Below, piece by piece: positions 45,868 to 59,441 of a stretch of DNA of 64,000 nucleotides. The stretch is from Plasmopara viticola (lineage: Eukaryota; Oomycota; Peronosporomycetes; Peronosporales; Peronosporaceae). The position numbers were made by a program, and so were the translations under genes. The stretch covers positions 1-64,000 of the forward strand of contig MBPM02000014.1 of assembly GCA_001695595.3 (NCBI GenBank), given 5' to 3'. A model generated the notes under the pieces. That model saw only the letters and a program-made list of their open reading frames with translations. It was not told the origin of the DNA and did not search any database. The number at the start of each line of letters is the position of its first letter. Position 1 is the first letter of the stretch.

Positions 45868-47420
45868 TCAAACGCGCCGTACGCCTTCAGTGGGGTTGTA
45901 TCTCTTATTGATCGTAAGGCTAACCATTGCTCCGAATACCACCAAAAGATACAACTCGCCCATCCTCAAAGACAGAGTCATATTTCTTGTCTTTTTTTCT
46001 CGAAATGCGAAATGTGAATGACATGTCCATATTACAGATGATACTCTTGCTTCCAATATCTCGATTCGCTCCATTAGGTGTTGGATGATTTTCATATTGT
46101 TCGCTGCTATCCTTGAAAAATCAACATTCAGCTGTTGCTTAGCAGGTTCAAGCGATAGATCTTCGCTTTCCTCAATGTCATCACAATAAATGACACTAGT
46201 TAGGTCAGTAAGGCGGGCAGATACTAAATCTTGCGCTAGAAGGCCCACCTCTTGACCAGGTCTATTTTCCGATTCGATCCAGTCATACAAAACTACATCA
46301 CAATTATCGTAAAGACATTTGATACGATCGAGAAAACATGGTTGAATGTTCTTTTTCAGTCTCCTATTCAAAGTCTTTGCCATGGCAGTACATGAAATGT
46401 AGCCCTTAAAATTGGCAGTGACTAAATAAACGGTCGGACCAAGTGCTGATTCGATCACCCCAGAATCTGTTCGTAGTCTATAGACCGTACTTGAGCCAGC
46501 TCCGAATGTGAAGTTAAGAGCATTGACGACGCTTAACGGTGCGCTTGGAGTAGTGGTACCGAGTTCAAGGCGTCCTCCTGCGGTTAAAATCATTGTAGTT
46601 GAGTTTTCGGTTCCAAATCGTAAATCTTTTTTTGATATGTTCCCAATCCAGCTTGCATTGGTTGGCGTGCCGTTACAACCGTTGTGGACCTCGATTTGGA
46701 TCTCACAGGGAGTGACATTGCTACCAGCGAATCGACACATCCGGGTGTACGACGAGTCGAATTATGCGCTACCTTATGCTTGTATCTCGATATAATCAGT
46801 AGCATCATAGACATTTATTCCGAGCTCTGTCAGAGGTCCTAGAGTGGTTATCGCACTTTGGTTACCATAGGATAACAATCCGGCAAGGATTCCAGCTGTA
46901 ATCGTACTAAAAAGGACGAGGTCGCCCGTGCATGTAATGTTTCCAGTTGATGAAATGCGCATTCGGTCGAAATTACCGCTTTAGAGAACGGAAACATGGC
47001 TACTGGTAGTCCCGAGAAATTGAGCTCCGTTTAAAAACGAATACAATGCAAAAACACTAGCTTCGCAATTGCTGGAAAAACTCTGGCCGCTGGTAGTACG
47101 AGACGATTTGATAAGATCGGTTGCTGATTTCGAGCCGATATTCAAAATATTGCGAGCCGAGGATATCACCTGACTTCCCCCAATCGACAGAGATCCAACA
47201 TCCCCAGCAATCCACTAACAAACGTAGTGCCGTTAATGGTATCTCCAGATAGATAATTGATGCCTGTTATGCTTTAGATGCATTTAGCACTAATGTCCTC
47301 GAGGCAGTTGCTGAACCTTGTGTTATTAAGAGAAAGAGACTTTGATCGAATGTTATTTCACCGAATCTCAACGCAAAGATCAACGCCTACTCGAAGATGT
47401 CGGGTTTGCACGGAAAGTTT
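45868..47420 (-). pseudogene. Tail-fibre-like protein with peptidase S74 (intramolecular chaperone) domain
   Basis: The minus strand encodes a fibre-like stalk (ITGINYLSGDTINGTTFVSG near 47,250; RVRISSTGNITCTGDLVL near 46,940; TTMILTAGGRLELGTTTPSA near 46,570). An S74 domain follows: LNRRLKKNIQP, VLYDWIESENRPGQEVGLLA, QDLVSARLTDLTSV, then a helix (NNMKIIQHLMERIEILEARV). S74 domains trimerise viral and phage fibres and then cut themselves off at a Ser in '..SDRRLKENI'. Here the Ser-Asp is Leu-Asn, so self-cleavage is probably lost. The main frame is open from 46,740 to 45,868 (290 codons); the stalk is split over other frames. The C-terminus past the helix includes a hydrophobic segment (YLLVVFGAMVSLTI), possibly a membrane anchor. 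Such genes occur in virus-like elements of protists. Confidence 0.75.
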
Positions 47421-50400
47421 CGTTTCAAATCACGCCTACTTATAAGTTACCTTCAGAGTTTCATCATCAAATTGACCTCAATTGCTACCAGGTGTAGCGA
47501 TGCTGTTGTAGCCTAACGATTGAAAAAACAAAAACAAAAGCTCAAGCTTCTAATCTTCGCTTCGAAATCTGATAAAAACCGAGTTAAAGTAAGACCTATC
47601 GAGAAATCGTGTGGGATACATATTCCACAGTTTCTTTCTAGAATGGTAATTCGGAATAACTACCACTAACTGGTGGTCCTGAGACCATGTACAGATTCCT
47701 GAGACAGATTTAGGTTTTATATTTATGTTATGCGATCAGTGCATAGAGTAAGCCATCGACCCTGAAGAATCCATCAAATCCGTAGCATTCTATGGTAAAT
47801 ATGATAGTGACTCACGAGATCCTCCTTCGGTGCTACTAACAGGTAGATGTGTTATTTATATAGTCATTTTACGTGATCACATCAATTCGTGACACGGCAG
47901 TGACCTTTACTATAAAAGCGGTGACGCTGTCAGCGTACAATTTTGTTCAAAGCACGAGGCAGGAATGGTTCAAAAATAGTCTTCATTCCACGCGGACATT
48001 TTGTGATAGATAGCCTGATACGCTGTACACGCTCATAGTAAGCCAATACGACCACCACCCATCGATTTTTATCGCGGCTAAGCTCTTAAACAATATGTCG
48101 GAATGCACAACGTATAGCTCGCCGACAGAATAGCTAACCTTATATGCGAGAGAGAAGTTTATGATTGACAGCGGTCAGCACGCCAAAACGTACGCTCTAA
48201 GAGTAATCTGTCACACCTTTCGGCGTTTGAATATCTAATAATACCATAATTTTGACATCAAAGGCGTAAAAGCAAAGACACTGTGATGAATTTATTGTTA
48301 TAGTTGGCGGAGCATTAAAGACGAATTTACAAGCTCTTTTACTCAGCTACGAGCAGTGCTCAATTTCATTTACACAAATGATCTCTGCGCTGATCCAGAT
48401 ATGTGTATCTTTGGTGCGGTAATTTCTTTTCTGGAGAGCTTGTCTTTTGAATAGACTCCGCCAAAACGAGGTCATCGTTGGTTGGCCAACTTTCATCGAG
48501 CCATGGGGACTTATGTAAGTGAGTTGGCTTTCTCAATTGGCTCTGCCATTTTTGTGCAAAGTACTTGATAGTGGTAAGGTCATCTAAAGATGGCAAATAA
48601 TAGGTGTGAAAGACGATATACCAAGAGGCTCGTAAAATTATTAAAAAAGAATGTCGCAGGCGCTTATCCTGGCCTCATTGTTCTTATTACAACCGTTCAG
48701 TGCCGGCTGTGACGTGATAAGTTTAAGTAGATGGTCTGGCACGGGTATGAGTAAGCATCTGGCTTTAACTGCCGAACATAATTGTTTTATGCATGACATG
48801 GAGCCGCTTGATAAAATGTGCTTCTGTCGCACTCAGAGCTTATGTGCTAGTCTCAAAGCCTATTGATATATATATAGAAAAACGATGCGTCTCCTCGCGC
48901 TTTGACACAGAAATTTCACCTTCTACACAAATTCATCCAGGTGTCTCTTCTCTTGAAGGAGAAAATCTACAAGGTAATGTTAAATTTAGATAAAGTAAAA
49001 ATGCTATGACTTATGCGTTTTTGGGTCACCCGAACTATAAATTAGTACAAAACACGACTTTGACCTTGTCTATAACGAATCCAATCTGTCGCGCGTATGA
49101 AAGAGGTGACATGTGCGTTGCTCTGCTGAATACTATGAGGAGGACTGAGATTAAGAATTGGACCCGATATTGTCGAAGCGGTTAAGCACGATTCTTCTTC
49201 GTGTCTGATAAGAGCCGGGATGATGCATAAGTGCGCCGATTAAAGTGAACCATTGCGCAAAGTGACTCTTCATGACAAGGATCTAAATATTGTATCCCGT
49301 ATGAGACTCAAAATACACCATTAAATTGGTCATTTTGGTCGAGAAAAGACATATGGCCCATGTGCAGTACTAAACCTTTGCCGAAAATGGTAGCATTATT
49401 GACTGTATTGCTGGGATCAATACGACGTTCATAACAAGGACTTTGTGCTTTGGAGGCTTGAGCCTACAAGCCGTTTTACGTGAATATGTTGGCAAACTCT
49501 CGCACTCCAGTAGTGCCACCAGATTACGCTCTAAACTTAATGGAAAGCACGTGTGACAAAAGGGCTGAGAGAGAAGATATACATAACTAGATTTGCTGAC
49601 CAAAAGGGTAGGTTCTGCAAACTAGTATCTAAATCAATGTTTGAGTACAATTAAATGATAAATTATACATTTAGATACTTTTACTGCTGTTTTTAAGCCT
49701 TATTTCTGCGGCGCTTCTTTAGACTAAAGTGATCATAGCTAGACAGGATAGACATACAAGCTGAGCATCGTAGAAGTGCCACCTTTTAGGGTGTGATTAT
49801 GCTACGTAAAGACCCGGGCAATGTGAATGCGACAACGTTGTGGCCAGATCATTTCTTCCAAGAGTGCGTATTTATCGAATAAAACCACAGGCAGATGCTG
49901 AGCGTGCAGTGCCACATTCACTGTCTCAAGTGGCGAAGTCGAGGAACTTGCTCGCAAAGTTATGCAGCAACGTGCTTGATATCCGAGAGCTAATCGGATA
50001 AGACTTAAAATCAAAGAAATGTGACTTTCTGCGCATGGATAACAAAGATGTCCAAGGTTGTCGTCGTAAAGCTTTGTCAACTGTTCGACAAATGCCGATA
50101 GAGCGACGTCAAAGCAAAGAGCACTTACTGCACTCCTAGACGCTAGAACATCGTTCCTTGGCCCCTTTTAAGCGATGAAAAGGAGAGAAATTTTACGTGG
50201 AAAGCCCTTGCGCGACACCATCGCCAAACAAACACGGTATACCGGTGAATGGAGAGGATACCTTTCTTTAATCTGTCTCGGCGGATGAGGCTTCATTCAA
50301 GTCAAGCCTGTAATTCTCAATAGCGTCTTTAGAAACAAAACGCTTTCCGCAGCTGAGTTTGAACGCGCAAAGGTCGCGAACTGGGCTCATCCTGACGTCT

Positions 50401-51040
50401 CTAGTGGCTGGTGAAGCAAGGATAGAATCACCGGCCATAAATACCAGAGGGATATGTGCTGGCAAATATAAACAAGTCTTCCCTCGAGAAAATCCATACG
50501 GAAGTTACTGCTTTACTCGCACATTAATTAAGCTAAAGATGTCACAGAATATGAGGAGAAAAGTAACTTCTAGTTCTTTTATCATAAACGTGCAAAACGA
50601 TTTTCATCGTACGCGGAGAACTCATGCAGTGGGAGTAAGCATATGTACGGTTTGTATTGCCAGGGTAAAGGCTTTGCTCTTTTTAATCGCCAATCGTGCT
50701 TTGGTGTCCATTCAATCATCTGGGCTGCGCGTTCTTTGCGCTAGCCCCCATAAAGGCACAAGGCAGGAGGCCCGAACATACGAGCACCAATAGTACGGAT
50801 TTATCTTTTTGAGGAACGGCGAATATCTAAAATTAACGACTAGCTTCGCACTAAACTTAGCTGTTTGACAATGATGTTTTTTAGTGACCGACATGCACCT
50901 TGTCGGCATTTTTATACCAGTGCTTTATATTTGAAAAGGAATAATGTCTCAGCCAAAATTGCAATGACAATTTTAGTATTTCATCAAGAATTAAAAGGAG
51001 GATAGAACATCTATATGTAGTTAGCAAACAGTTTTTAACT
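47421..51040. other. Gene-poor interval
   Basis: No gene recognised. Frames at 48,651-48,866 and 50,359-50,793 (plus) were read: the first starts with a hydrophobic stretch, the second is basic and featureless. Neither has a supporting motif. Confidence 0.5.
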
Positions 51041-51420
51041 GTATCTTATTGCACACTTCGACCTCTTAAGCCCCGAAGTAGTAAAATAAATTCTTACCAG
51101 AGATTCATATATTTTTATACGCCTCCTTTGTGCAAAGTGCTGTGTGAAATTTCGTCAAATCTGAAATCCCTCACGGATTAGATGTCCATGTGGACACTCT
51201 TGGAGAGTTTGGAATAGATCGTACTACCCCCCGGCATTTGTCAGCCGCGCGTTTTGCACTGCTCAGAACATCATCTGAGACTTACAGACCCGAGGATGTC
51301 GCTGCATATGCAGCCTCCCTTCTGCTTAGCAGCAGGGTAAGTCATGGTGCTCGAGCTTAAAGATCAAAGATCATGCTATAGGAGCTAGCCAGCATAGATT
51401 TCGTTAGCTCTGATATTGTG
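51040..51420 (+). repeat. Dispersed LTR-like repeat, family R1
   Basis: Same ordered landmarks as 31,270-31,640 (TTGCACACTTCGA, CCTCCTTTGTGC, GCTGTGTGA, TTTTGCACTGCTC, GATGTCGCTGCATATGCAGCC). Diverged; non-coding. Confidence 0.6.
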
Positions 51421-54400
51421 TTAGTCGGTACATATTACTTATCATTTCCTAGAAAATCGAAGCCTCTAGCCAAGGTTGACAAAAGGATTAATATAGAAAT
51501 TTAACTTGATAAGAAAGAAATAAATTTATATAATAACATCCCCAACTTTAATTTAATTTCAATCAAAGAAAATTGTCTATGATGTAATTAATTATATTAA
51601 AATCATAAATCAATAGGAACAGCAATATCATTTGAATAATATAATACATATATTTCAGCTAAATTCTTTGTGTCGTCCGAATCCACCTAGTTGTGTATTT
51701 AAGAAATAAAAAACTGAGTGAATAGATTTTAGTAGCTTGTAAATTAGCAGTCAAAAGAGACTTTATTTTAGCAAGCTACGCATTCCGATAGCGCCACACT
51801 TCCTTGCCTGTTAACAGAGGGTGCGCAAAATTTATGAAAACATCACAAAATAGGGAGGGTAACGGGCTCAATCAATTTTAGCTGCTTTTGACGCTGATAC
51901 AATACATCCTCATTTAAAAGCGTATGTTTACTCGTGTCTTAAGAGTATGTTTTTAGAAACACCACGTCAAACTTATTCTCGGCTTTAATTACAGCCAAGA
52001 AATCAGTCGGTTAAACTTGTGTAGCTCCGAAAGCTTAACACTCTTGCAGCGCCTTCACCTTATGCTCGCCTACCAAGAGATTTCGATTCATCATGCTGTC
52101 AATTATCCCTCTGAGCAAGTTTATTGGTCAACGTCATGTCATTTGAGCTCGTAAAGAGTGATTCCAAATCGCACTTCGGCTTTCTGCTTGCTCCAATGTA
52201 TTAAGCGCTGTTGATGGAGTTTAAACTACGAATATCTAAAAAAACAGGAATACAACCTCAAAAGTAGCGTTCTGAAGCTTGCTTGAACTGAGAAAAACGC
52301 CCATCTTAGCATCAGGAAATTAAATCTGAAAGCCTTGCTAAATCTCGACCCTATGGTGCGCTTTACTACACAGGAATCAAGCTTTTGGTCCGAAAATGAC
52401 AAAGTGCATCGAAATTCAACACACACCAGCCTCATTTCACCATACAAAAAAATTCAGGGAGAAATTTGTCAAGTCCCGATTGTGCGCCATTTTGACAACA
52501 TAATGATGAAAGGTTTGGGCACGAATCCAATAGTTTCACACAACCTTTTGTTTTGTATATCAGATTACTACCAATTGTAGGATTGCCCTCTTCGTGGTTT
52601 ATGTGTCAGTGTAAGCTCAACCGAAGAGCCTCGTCCGAGCTGGTCTGATAAGATTGCATCTATGCTATTAATGGCATGCAAGTGCTGTGTCGGACGAGCA
52701 CGAGTTAAAGTAGCTTGCTGCTCAAACACCAGCTTCCAAATGATCTGCGCACGTTGCTGCCTATGCATCTCACATATTATTTGACCGAATGTACAAGTTC
52801 AATATCGCACTATTACGTACTCGTACTATGTATGTCAGCTTTATATGCCTTGTCGCATTATTAAAGTATGTATGAGATATATTCATGTGTTAATTGCACA
52901 AACGGTTTCATTTAGTATAGAAGCCAAACAAAAAAGTCAAACAAGCGGCATCAACTTTGTCGTGGCTTTTCAGATAGTTTCACAGCTAAATACTACCTGT
53001 TTCACTGTATTTTTAAGAATACAACAAGAAATTGCACCTAAGACTTTTTATATCAGAGGTAAAAATAACTAGGTAATGAATGATTGAAGTTTCTCATGAC
53101 TTATGTAAAGCAGAGTATCGACAAATCTCAATTGAAAACAAAATGCATGTGCTTAAGGCTTCATTGTTGTGATATGTGCAAAGTTGTCAGTGACAGTATA
53201 CAATATTGTTTCGTAAATAAAAGGTTAGTGTTTAATTTCGGAGCTTATAGCTATAAGATAAGCTAAAAGATCTAAAACCTCTAGAGTACCCTTAATCATG
53301 AAACAAAATCGATTGGGGCTTCTTGCGGGCAGACCGTTACAGTCAGGCAGATAAAACCGACTAACTGATTTTTAGCGCTTAATCGTCAACGCAGGTACAC
53401 GCACCGTGCAATTACATCAACAGCAAAATTCTTGCGCAGTGACAACGGGAGCACCACTAGTTTCTGACGGTGAAAGCAGCAAGTCACCACTATTTGAAGT
53501 AGCTCTTTTGGCAAATTTCACATTTTTTTAAGTGGAGGACAAGCGACAAGGTAGAGACGAGGTCAGTGGCGTACAGACACTTCACACGGTTAAAATACAA
53601 TATTTGTATGCGAAAAGATGGTACAGCAGAAGGTAGAGCTAGTTATGCAGAGAAATAGCTGAATCGTAGCGGTTCACGCAGATTCTTTGCTGACAGTGAG
53701 CGAAATAAAAACAGTAAAGATCGAAGTAGACCGTGCAAAGACAATATGCGAGGCTTGTTTGAAAAATACGATTGTACTCTCGATGACAGGCCGAATCGTC
53801 GTTTGATAAAAAAAAACCAACATACATTTGTTGCCTGCCGAGCGCAAAGACATACTAACAGCTGAACAGCAGCATCGTTACACTAGCGCTCATGCCAATA
53901 ATGCGACCGCTTTAGATAAATGTTTAGCCCCTCGACACACTTCACAAGTGCATTGGACAATCAATGCAGCTTGAGCCCCCAGTAGTGCCTAAGTAGCCAT
54001 ATATCCTAACTCGACCAAGATGAACATTCAAGCGGTGGTGGCAAGCCTCACACAGCATACGGTATCTCTTTGTGGTCTACGTCCCACGCCACGTTTCGAC
54101 TCTTTCCTTATTAATTTTTTTCCCACGGACTCGGCTCATTGTCTGCTACCAGTGCCGGTGGTGGTGGACCTCCAGCCACTTCAAGAATCATGGTGCTCCA
54201 GCCACACCACCATACGCAAGATGCACTCGACGCTCTTAACGTCGAGGATATTCAAACGTTAATACATCAGGATTCCTTTTACATGTCTTCGCTTCCGTCG
54301 CTTTGCAAGCGGTGACAATAATGCACGTGGGGCTTCAGCATGTAGATAAAATTCTGCGTCAGTGTGACGTCAAACGTTGTTGCTTGGTGCCCTGAGCTGA

Positions 54401-56229
54401 CGAAGGCCATTATGTACCCAAACGCTTCACAGTTGCCCTAAAATGGCTTGCGAGCACGATCCGCGTTATAAACCACACACTCTTCGGAGCTAAGCTTTGT
54501 CGGTTTTTATTTATCTTTGATGTTTGACATCACTCTCGCCTATCTCCCCACAGCATGGTAAAAGATTGGTTGACTGTGGGTTTGAGTCTTTGCGCGCTTA
54601 AGGTAGGGTGCACCCAAGCCTAAAAAGGGGTATCAGCACACATGAAGCATCGACGGGGTCCCTATACTCCAGCATTTCTGAGATCCATGGGAGCCGGACA
54701 ACCCTATGCACTATAGAATGGTCAGCTTTTCCCTACTCGTGTCACCTTGCGTCAAACTAATATATAGCTCATTCAGAACTTTGAACGCCGCCTCACCTGA
54801 AGGATAGCACGTGAGTGCCCATTCTCGTCGTTCATATTGGGAAAATCAGCTATTCTAAATCTGGACATCATGACTTCGAGACAAACGCGTGAAAATTTGT
54901 AGTCGCCCATTGAGCTTCATAACGCCATAAGTTTCTCCCTTTAGCTTCATCCACAAAAAATCTGATCTTAGTGAGGGATGGTTTGGTTTTATGGTCAGAT
55001 CAAATCTCACTTAGAGCAGTTTTTTGCGTCCCATTGAAAGCCCTCCTTGCTTTTCTTTAAGGCAACGGTCATGGCGGAGGCATCGACGTCATCGACGGTC
55101 GCGATCTTGTTATTTTTCATCAAAGATGTTTTGACAGAGTTATCTTATACGAAGAGGGCACTGCTGGACAAGTACTTACGGCGTCGGGTCGTTGTAAACT
55201 CAAATGTTGCAATCCGTCGGGGTCACGGAGGCTTGTAGATTTATTTCGTTAATTTTGCTTGCCCTGATGCAGATAACTATTCTGCTCCAAGCTTATAGAA
55301 AATCAGTCTTTATGTCAAAGAAGAACAGTGTCTCCAAATGCTACTCGGTGTAGCGGAGCTACGATATTTGTTTGTGTACAGAAATCACGGAGTCGAATTT
55401 TCGGACGTTGTTCTATACTATGGGTCACAGGTCGCTGTCTGAGTTCAAGACTCTGTACTCATTTTGATACCAATACTAAATATAACTCTGATATTTCCAA
55501 ATGTGAGCTGAAATTTATTTAAGATTATCATTTAGCCCCTGTTGATATAATTTTATATCATTTCTATCCACCTTAGACCCTCACGTCAACACGCATCATA
55601 TATCGGTCATTATACCATGTACCTAACTTCTCTGTCGAAAGGACTGCCTTTCTGTGAACATTTGAATCATCGCATGACTTTTGTCTTACAAAATAGTAAT
55701 TCTGCCATTTTGCCAGGCTCGTGTCATCACGTCACAGCCAATATGTCTGTAGCTGGGATCATAAGGAAAGGCAATTAAATTGTCTCTTTCATCGTTGTTT
55801 CTTGAGCTTAAAGAGTTTGAGTGCGAAGCAAGCTTACCTTTCGGAGGTCCATCAACACAGTCACCTTGACTTGTTTAGTGAAATACACCCGCACAATGGA
55901 GGCCGTCAGCTTCTTCATATAAAAATGTACGCTAGGGAAAATCGATGTTTGATGGAAGGAGTGCTGCTTTCAACGGATCCTTCATGTGCACTTAGGACAT
56001 CAAATACCCATCGCATGAGTAATTGTCCATCAACTAGCCGGGTTACGTGACGCATATCTTATCATCTAAGAATATGAAGGCTTACGTGACTACATCTACC
56101 TTCTTGATCTAGAAGAAAAAGTCTTGGTTTTTTAAGTTCTGTAGCGTTGGAAACGTTAAGCTTTACCGGCTTGGACCTCAGCCTCGGCACTGCCACCTGA
56201 GAACCTGAGCCTCTGCTGACAGAGATCTC
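51421..56229. other. Gene-poor interval with weak coding traces
   Basis: Mostly AT-rich and unreadable as genes. Two weak traces: 54,150-54,320 plus reads ALDALNVEDIQTLIHQDSFY, which looks protein-like but matches nothing I can name; 55,047-55,300 plus contains RRGHGGLVDLF/IYFVNFACP-like pieces that faintly recall an RNA-recognition motif. Neither is strong enough to call as a gene. Confidence 0.4.
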
Positions 56230-56350
56230 CAACAGAAAGAGCTGCACCAAGGAATTGCTTTCCTTGAGGGAGGGCTGCAAATGCAGCCGCCTCTTCAGGC
56301 CCAAAGAAGCCAGTAAGTCGTCCGAGCGGTTTGGGCTGCTCTCTGTCACA
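56230..56350 (-). repeat. Fragment of dispersed repeat family R1
   Basis: Contains GGGCTGCAAATGCAGCCGCC followed by CTCTTCAGGCCCAAAGAAG and CCAGTAAG, close to 10,358-10,400. Same orientation as the 10-kb copy and opposite to the 31- and 51-kb copies. Flanks do not align clearly. Confidence 0.5.
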
Positions 56351-57264
56351 TGCAGAAAGGTAAATTTATTCATCGTCGAACCTTTGCGAGGGTTAAATTA
56401 GACAGTCTGCCACATAGTGGTATCAGGAATGACCTGGGTTAAGCACCATATTAAAGAAAAGGCTTGCAAAAAGTACTACGATTAAGGATCGTTCACCACC
56501 CCGGGCTTAAGGGTGCAATAACTTACCATTTAGCAACCCGTTAATTTTTAAGTAAGTGTTTTATAATGCTGCACTGTTTGGCTTGCTATATGCAGGAAGT
56601 ATTCGCCACTTGTGCTTAATTTTCAAGCGCAGAAAGTCGACAGCCGATTGCGACAATTTAATTTCCACACAACGCAACTATTTGCTTTTTAGCAAATTGT
56701 TGCGCTGTAAGAGTCACATTGCTCTTGAAACAGTGTCTGGCCTGATATTTTAGAACTTCGTGCTTTGAACGAGGTCAACATCATGCTCTTTTATCCAACA
56801 AAAGTTTGATGGTGTGACCCTGTAAACTATACCGTAGTATTGCTTGAAATAGGGCGTACCCGATTAAAAAATTGTTCGGGGTCTACGATTAAGGGCGCAA
56901 ATTATGCGGCCTCCTGGGCTTATCCGAGACATCTCTGTCGCAAATGGAGGATGTATTCTCTCAAACAATATTGTCAATTATAGTCCTTTCTAATTTTCCT
57001 TTTGTATGCGATTATATCATCTCTTTATTTTGGAGTTGAATATATTCTATCCATTATAATGCATCAGTACGTAAACCGGTATCGTTTCGGGGAGTTATAG
57101 GGGACATTGTATAATTTTAGAAGCAATTTGCAAAGATTGGCAAAAAAACGTACTAGAGATTGTACGGAATTGAATTGAAATAGACGTAGCTGGCACATGT
57201 AAAAAACAACAACAAAGCTCAACAAGCTCACATGCGGAAAGTCGGTCTGGCATAAAATGTACGT

Positions 57265-59322
57265 TTAGTTCCTGTCACACACACGTATTTTATGATAGCC
57301 ATTGTACCTTTTAGAAAGAAACCCAACTCGTTGAGAAGCTTGTAGTGGTGTTTTTGGACGCAAAATTCGAGTTCTTGTTCCACCCAACGGCTGGGCAGAC
57401 GGCCGTGAAGACCCTCCTAAATTCATGCTCGCGTTAGCTGTGTATATACTGTATGAATAGCAAACAATCCACGCACCGATCTGAGGTCTCGAAAATCGAT
57501 CAAACAAACTAACGTTAGGTCTTTGTATACTTCGCGGGGACTCCGGTCTTTCTATGTTCATCGAATTCCGCATTGCAGGAGCGGAAGCATCGACCGCGTA
57601 GGGCCTCGCTATCGGTCGCAGTGAAGGACGGCTAAACTGGCTGGCTTGCGTTATAAGAGCACCACCATTTTGTCGTTGCATTCCCATTCCTTCCATCGTG
57701 GATCGTGTTGGTGACGAAAATTGCCGTGCGCTTGTCTGGCCTTTTAAAGTTTTGCACTGTTTATAAGTAGAGTAAGAGCTTCTTCGTCCACAAGAACAGT
57801 TGATTCCTTTCTATTTCTCACCATCTTTTCCCAGTTGCGGCATTTTCGTGACTTCTCCTTGTATGCCTGCCTCCGCAACGTGAGGGATTTAGTTAAGGGA
57901 TCGATAATTTAGTGTACTTTATCACCTCGCGAAGTTCATCATTTGAATTCGTAAGGGCTTGCATCTTTGATTTAGTTTCACGGAGCTCCGCTTCGAGCTG
58001 ATCTGTATAATTCTTTAGCTGAATGTACTTCTCCCCATGCTGGACTTGAAAAGCCTTTTGCTCTTCAGCTGCAAAAAATTCTTAGACCTCGTACAAATAG
58101 GTAATTTAAGATCAAACCTTGCTGGCGCCTGATCTCTTCCTATTAAGTGCGTTTATAATATGATGCGTGAGTTTACAATCAATGAAGTCATGAAATGCTT
58201 TGAAGCTCACTTGTCTGCTCAATTGTTGCAGACGGATATTTAGTGTATGATCTCGAGAAATAGAACTCTCACACTCACCTATAGGAATCTTGCGCAAGTT
58301 GAAACTACAAGTACTTTATGTCAGCAAAATATTGTTTTCAATGTACTGCCAAAATACATGCCAAGATGAAATCTATGTTTGTTCAGGATATCTCGAGTCA
58401 AATCATGTGGTTTGTATAGTTGGGCAATCATTACATTACCTAAAGCATGCTGAAAGTGTTCTGTGCAATGTTTACACCACCAAGTCAGCGAAATTAGAGC
58501 TCGTGTACGTCACCGAAACCGGATCGTACCGAAGCATGACGACGGATCTGCCATCATTTCTTCCCATATAGCCTAAGTTAATAATCGAAACAGATCTTGG
58601 ATATCATGACAACCGCCATTAAGTATCTTGGCAGCACATTACCTCGGTCCTCTAACACAAGCATGTCATTCATTGCAATCAGCTTCATCTTAAGCAAGAA
58701 TCTTCATATCATACCTTAGAATCCGCTAAGCCGTGTATCGTTCTTAAAATTTGTCAGTACAACGCAACTAATTAATAGCTGCAGTATCCACATGCTTACG
58801 TCTCGGAGATGCCGCCACGCCTTACAAAAATTAAAACGACAACAACTTGACTATCAGCAATGCTACTCTCTCTTCAGCATTTTAGGTCAAAGAAAGCATA
58901 CGCTTGACTCAAATCTACCCATGTGTCATGTTTTTTATCAGTGCACTGCTTATCAAATCAAAACAAGTTGATTTAGACCTACCGATGCTACAAGCAGGAC
59001 ACTGGAGCCTGCCCTGGCCAAAGTATTTATACGCGCATTTTTCCTGAGGCATGGAACACAGTGAGCGCCATACTCGAGCATCGAGTATAAATCTTACACA
59101 AAACAAGTGCCCACAACTTGTACGATAGCACGTTTCTGCAGACTGCACATCGTGAAGAATCGGCTCCCAGCAAGCGTTGCAGCGCAGTTGCGGTCGAATG
59201 TGCGACACAGAGCGCGAAGCCTCATCGCGTGCGCCGTTCAAATCCCCCGATATTGATGCTACATACCGCTGTCCACGATTCCGTACGCTAGATGTCTCAC
59301 TCATGTGGCTGTCGTCGTCCAT
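57265..59322 (-). CDS. HEI10: HEI10/CCNB1IP1-like RING protein (meiotic crossover E3 ligase)
   Basis: HEI10 is a RING E3 of the Zip3 group that marks crossover sites in meiosis. Minus-strand exons found: 59,098-59,322 and 58,983-59,043 (RING: CNACWEPI, CGHLFC joined to EKCAYKYFGQG, then CPACSIG), a likely short exon near 58,273-58,306, then 57,926-58,068 (EEQKAFQVQHGEKYIQLKNY coiled coil), 57,822-57,866 (YKEKSRKCRNWEKM, a family signature), 57,477-57,756 and 57,265-57,437 (Arg/Pro/Ser-rich tail). Without removal of a 54-bp intron at 59,044-59,097 the RING would be interrupted, so that join is well supported. Exons between 58,306 and 58,983 could not be settled. RING plus coiled coil plus disordered basic tail is the HEI10 layout. 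Confidence 0.75.
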
Positions 59323-59441
59323 GGCGCTCCAGGCTGTGAGGACGAGTGCGGAGTGCGAAGAGTGAATGTCACTTCAACAATGGCTATCATCCAAAGCCAG
59401 GCTGCAAAATACCGGTACGATTATGCGCTACATATTGATTT
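59323..59441. promoter_or_regulatory. Short divergent promoter between HEI10-like and coiled-coil genes
   Basis: Only 119 bp separate the two start codons. On the plus strand GTCACTTCAACAATGG (about 59,369-59,384) resembles the oomycete initiator; on the minus strand TTCACTCTTCGCA (about 59,354-59,366) is similar. The two nearly abut, suggesting shared control. Confidence 0.5.

Noticed and set aside
48651..48866. Short frame with a signal-peptide-like start (LILASLFLLQPFSAGC), possible secreted effector
   Set aside because: No RXLR, EER or other effector motif, only 71 codons, and it lies in decayed DNA; chance hydrophobic start is as likely.
54150..54320. Protein-like run with ALDALNVEDIQTLIHQDSFY
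   Set aside because: No family recognised and no exon context on either side; noted only as a trace in the interval entry.
55047..55300. Possible degraded RNA-recognition motif
   Set aside because: Would need a frameshift to form the RNP1-like piece and lacks RNP2; too weak to call.
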